The notes under the pieces were generated by a model that saw nothing but the letters and a program-made list of their open reading frames with translations, was not told where the DNA came from and ran no database searches. A stretch of DNA of 64,000 nucleotides, taken from contig CAYXVZ010000019.1 of assembly GCA_964468345.1 (NCBI GenBank), positions 23,881-87,880 on the forward strand, written 5' to 3'. The stretch's first letter is position 1; each line of letters begins with the position of its first letter. Shown here in pieces: positions 62,086 through 64,000 of the stretch. The translations under genes were made by a program, and so were the position numbers. This DNA is from DALYLB01 sp964468345 (GTDB lineage: Bacteria > Acidobacteriota > Blastocatellia > RBC074).

Positions 62086-62964
62086 ATGACGACATTTTTC
62101 GAACGTGCTGCAGGTCTGCCCCGGCTGGGCATCGGGATTTCTGGCGAATATAACGTTGCGGCAAAAGGGATCGACGCGAATGTGCTGAAAGACGCCTTTC
62201 CGCGATTGGTTCATTTTTACGAATACGGCGGCGATCTCGATCGGGGACTGGATGACGCTGTGCGGCGCTGGGCGGGAAATGGATTGCCGACGACCTATCA
62301 TTTTCTGGATATCAATCTCGAAGAAAAACTCGACCTCGATGAGCGATGGATGACCGAGACGCGTTCCCTGGCGCAGGAGATCCATGCCGCGTGGCTCTGT
62401 GGCGATGCGGGCCGCTGGCATTTCGGCCCGCGAGAGCGAGGGCATGGAATGCTGATGCCGCCGATTCTTTGCGATGAATCCGCGATCGAAACCGCTGAAT
62501 GCATTCAATTGATCGAAGAGCAAACAGGCATGCTGGTCCTGCCCGAAAATCCTCCTTCCGTGATTTATCTGGGCGACCTTCATATATTGGATTACTTTGC
62601 AAAAGTCGCGGACCGCGCCGATTGCGGCCTGTTGCTCGACTGCGCGCATCTGGCGATTTTTCAGCAGACGCGAAACCTGCCGCCGCTCGCGGGGCTCGAT
62701 GCATTTCCGCTCGATCGAATCGTGGAGATGCATGTCGCCGGCGGCGCATACACGAGCGTCGAAGAATACGCTTATATCGAAGACAATCATTCGCCGGAGC
62801 CTTTGCCCGCGACATGGGAGATCCTGGAATACATCGTGCCGCGCGCGAAGAACCTGAAAGCCATCGTCTTCGAATGCGAGCACAACACGATCGAGGAATG
62901 CGTGCCGGTCTTTGAGCGGCTGAATGCGATGTTTCCCGCGCCGGAGGCCGCGGCAGGACAATGA
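62086..62964 (+). CDS. DUF692 family (MbnB-like) multinuclear iron oxidase
   Basis: A 292-residue TIM-barrel protein of the DUF692/MbnB superfamily. Members hold two or three irons and oxidise Cys or other residues of a peptide, with a partner subunit, making oxazolone-thioamide, thiooxazole or related groups. Seen here: RLGIGISGEYNV, YHFLDINLEE, WLCGDAGRWHFG, ENPPSVIYLGD, the LLLDCAHLAI stretch and MHVAGG, with His, Asp and Glu at metal-like positions. It resembles the MbnB/AZL branch more than HvfB. ATG 62086 has no clear Shine-Dalgarno; TTG 62050 would add 12 residues. The stop overlaps the partner gene (ATGA 62961). Confidence 0.8.
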   Translation: MTTFFERAAGLPRLGIGISGEYNVAAKGIDANVLKDAFPRLVHFYEYGGDLDRGLDDAVRRWAGNGLPTTYHFLDINLEEKLDLDERWMTETRSLAQEIHAAWLCGDAGRWHFGPRERGHGMLMPPILCDESAIETAECIQLIEEQTGMLVLPENPPSVIYLGDLHILDYFAKVADRADCGLLLDCAHLAIFQQTRNLPPLAGLDAFPLDRIVEMHVAGGAYTSVEEYAYIEDNHSPEPLPATWEILEYIVPRAKNLKAIVFECEHNTIEECVPVFERLNAMFPAPEAAAGQ

Positions 62965-63830
62965 GCCATCACGCGCTGCAAAAAGTCGTCGTTCGCTGCC
63001 TTTTCGATGAAGCCTTCGTGGCTTCCATACATGCCGATCCGGATCAGGCGCTGGCCGGACTCGATCTGAGCGATGCGGAGCGAAAGCAACTCCTGCGGGT
63101 CGATCGGCGCGCGTGGCGCTATGATCCGCTGCGCAGGCGGCGCACGCTGCGAACGCTGGTCGAAGAGTTCAAGATCTCCACCACGATTCTTCTTGCCGAG
63201 ACGCGGTCGCTGGCTTCGCTCGACCGGTTTTTCTCCAGTCCGGTTTTTCATCGTTCCATCGAGTCGCGCGGCTCGCTCGCTCTTGCCTTTTCCGAGTTTC
63301 TGCTCGAAGGTTGCCGTTCCGAAACCTGGAAATCGCCGCAGATTGCGGATGTCGCGCGTCTCGAAGCGGCCATGGTCGCTTGTCGGCGCGCCATTGCTCG
63401 TATGGGATTTCCGGAACCGTCCGATCTTCCGGAAGTGATCAACGACCGAAGCCGGGTGCAGTTGCGGCCGGGCTATGATGTTGCGAGTTTTCAGGGCAAT
63501 GTGATCGAGACGATTCAGGCCGTTGAACGATATCTGTTTGAATTGAGCCTGATGCCCGCCATGGCGCTCTGCGATGATGCGCCGCAATTACAAAATCTTC
63601 CGCCGGTCAATGCGCAGAAAAAGTCCTATCTGCTCTTTGGCCCGGGCGCGGCGGGCATTACACTGACCGATCTCGATAAGACAACATTTTTGATTCTGTA
63701 CGAAGCAAAACGACCCGTTGAAATCCGTGCCCTGCTTGCGCGGCCCGGCCTGCCGAAAGGCGGCGCCGATCGCGTGCAGGAGATTCTTTCCGAATGGATG
63801 GAGCAGGGGGCGTTGGGGCTGGTTGGATAG
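62961..63830 (+). CDS. Partner protein of the DUF692 enzyme (MbnC/AZL-like)
   Basis: A 289-residue protein translated with the DUF692 gene through an ATGA overlap. The N-terminal about 60 residues (VVVRCLFDEAFVASIHADPD, LDLSDAERKQLL) resemble the helical Nif11/AZL-type segment; the C-terminal about 70 residues (TTFLILYEAKRPVEIRALLA, RVQEILSEWMEQGALGL) look like a winged helix of the peptide-recognition (RRE) kind. This is the architecture expected of the small partner that delivers a precursor peptide to a DUF692 enzyme. No precursor follows; the gene is followed by the repeat at 63836. Confidence 0.75.
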   Translation: MSHHALQKVVVRCLFDEAFVASIHADPDQALAGLDLSDAERKQLLRVDRRAWRYDPLRRRRTLRTLVEEFKISTTILLAETRSLASLDRFFSSPVFHRSIESRGSLALAFSEFLLEGCRSETWKSPQIADVARLEAAMVACRRAIARMGFPEPSDLPEVINDRSRVQLRPGYDVASFQGNVIETIQAVERYLFELSLMPAMALCDDAPQLQNLPPVNAQKKSYLLFGPGAAGITLTDLDKTTFLILYEAKRPVEIRALLARPGLPKGGADRVQEILSEWMEQGALGLVG

Positions 63831-63835
63831 AGGAG

Positions 63836-64000
63836 TCTGGAGAAGTCTAGGGAAGTCTCGGGAAGTCTCGGGAAGTCTGGAGAAGTCCTGAAGCTTCGAG
63901 CGGTTTCCTTTTTAGGTGCACTGCAAAATTCAGTTCAGAGACTTCTCTAGACTTTTCTAGACTTTTCTAGACTTTTCTAGACTTTTCTAGACTTTTCTAG
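63836..64000. repeat. TCTAGACTT-family inverted repeat, cut by the window end
   Basis: The left part (63836-63888) is a run of AAGTCTnGnG units; the right part (from 63939) is a near-perfect tandem of the 10-mer GACTTTTCTA to the end of the window, with the spacer 63889-63938 between. Same unit family as 4940-5117, about 59 kb away. The right arm runs off the end. Confidence 0.9.

Overview
This 64 kb window looks like a chromosomal segment of an acidobacterium. Two protein families first named from Acidobacteria are present: a VWFA-related secreted protein (35539-36642, TIGR03436-like) and a shared C-terminal domain resembling the Solibacter C-terminal domain (TIGR03437-like) in two long secreted proteins (52174-56496 and 60395-61732). 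The abundance of secreted peptidases and hydrolases, a CruF-type carotenoid hydratase and POTRA/TPR/CHAT proteins fits that group. The assignment is inference; no rRNA or tRNA gene was seen. There are no recognisable transposases, prophage genes or CRISPR arrays.

Layout. 1-7772 (+) is a translation and cell-division operon: the end of thrS, infC (with an ATT start), rpmI, rplT, pheS, an unknown protein, a POTRA-only secreted protein, pheT, a ZapB-like coiled coil and zapA. 7816-10981 (+) holds an M28 peptidase, an esterase and a protein with three CPVTGE/CCxGC metal-binding repeats. 11087-18822 (-) holds a small secreted protein, an acyl-CoA synthetase, an S9 peptidase, a beta-lactamase-fold hydrolase and class I fumarase. 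19051-24496 (+) is a deoxysugar-type cluster (two SDRs, a mutarotase, a 34-residue ORF) and an RND pump. 24725-36642 includes a Tat-exported NHL protein, a CocE-type hydrolase, CruF, 2-oxoacid dehydrogenase E1 alpha/beta, exonuclease III, a copper P-type ATPase and the VWFA protein.

37148-40026 (+) is the most unusual gene group: a free-standing amino-acid adenylation domain, a formyltransferase and an acyl/peptidyl carrier protein. Together they are the separated parts of a formylating NRPS loading module (F-A-T). They sit behind their own putative promoter and a roughly 290-nt leader. 40121-41269 (-) is an acyl-CoA dehydrogenase. The gene-free stretch that follows holds a strong candidate for a structured non-coding RNA (about 41600-41790) ending in an intrinsic terminator.

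42181-64000 carries three amidohydrolase paralogues (two without the HxH metal motif), a HAD phosphatase, a secreted TPR-CHAT protein, a 1440-residue FG-GAP/Ig/BACON protein, a metzincin protease, a PHP-domain protein, a CxxCH/Soli_cterm protein and, at the end, a DUF692 (MbnB-like) enzyme with its partner, with no obvious precursor peptide.

The feature that runs through the whole window is a set of about 17 intergenic inverted-repeat elements. Their sequences differ, but the architecture is the same: arms of 15-45 bp, often built from degenerate 7-12 bp tandem units, separated by a short loop. Several are perfect (45/45 bp at 4940-5074 and at 10989-11083), two are nested one inside another, and several sequence families recur at distant sites. 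They lie between convergent genes, between co-directional genes, and directly upstream of start codons or Shine-Dalgarno sites.
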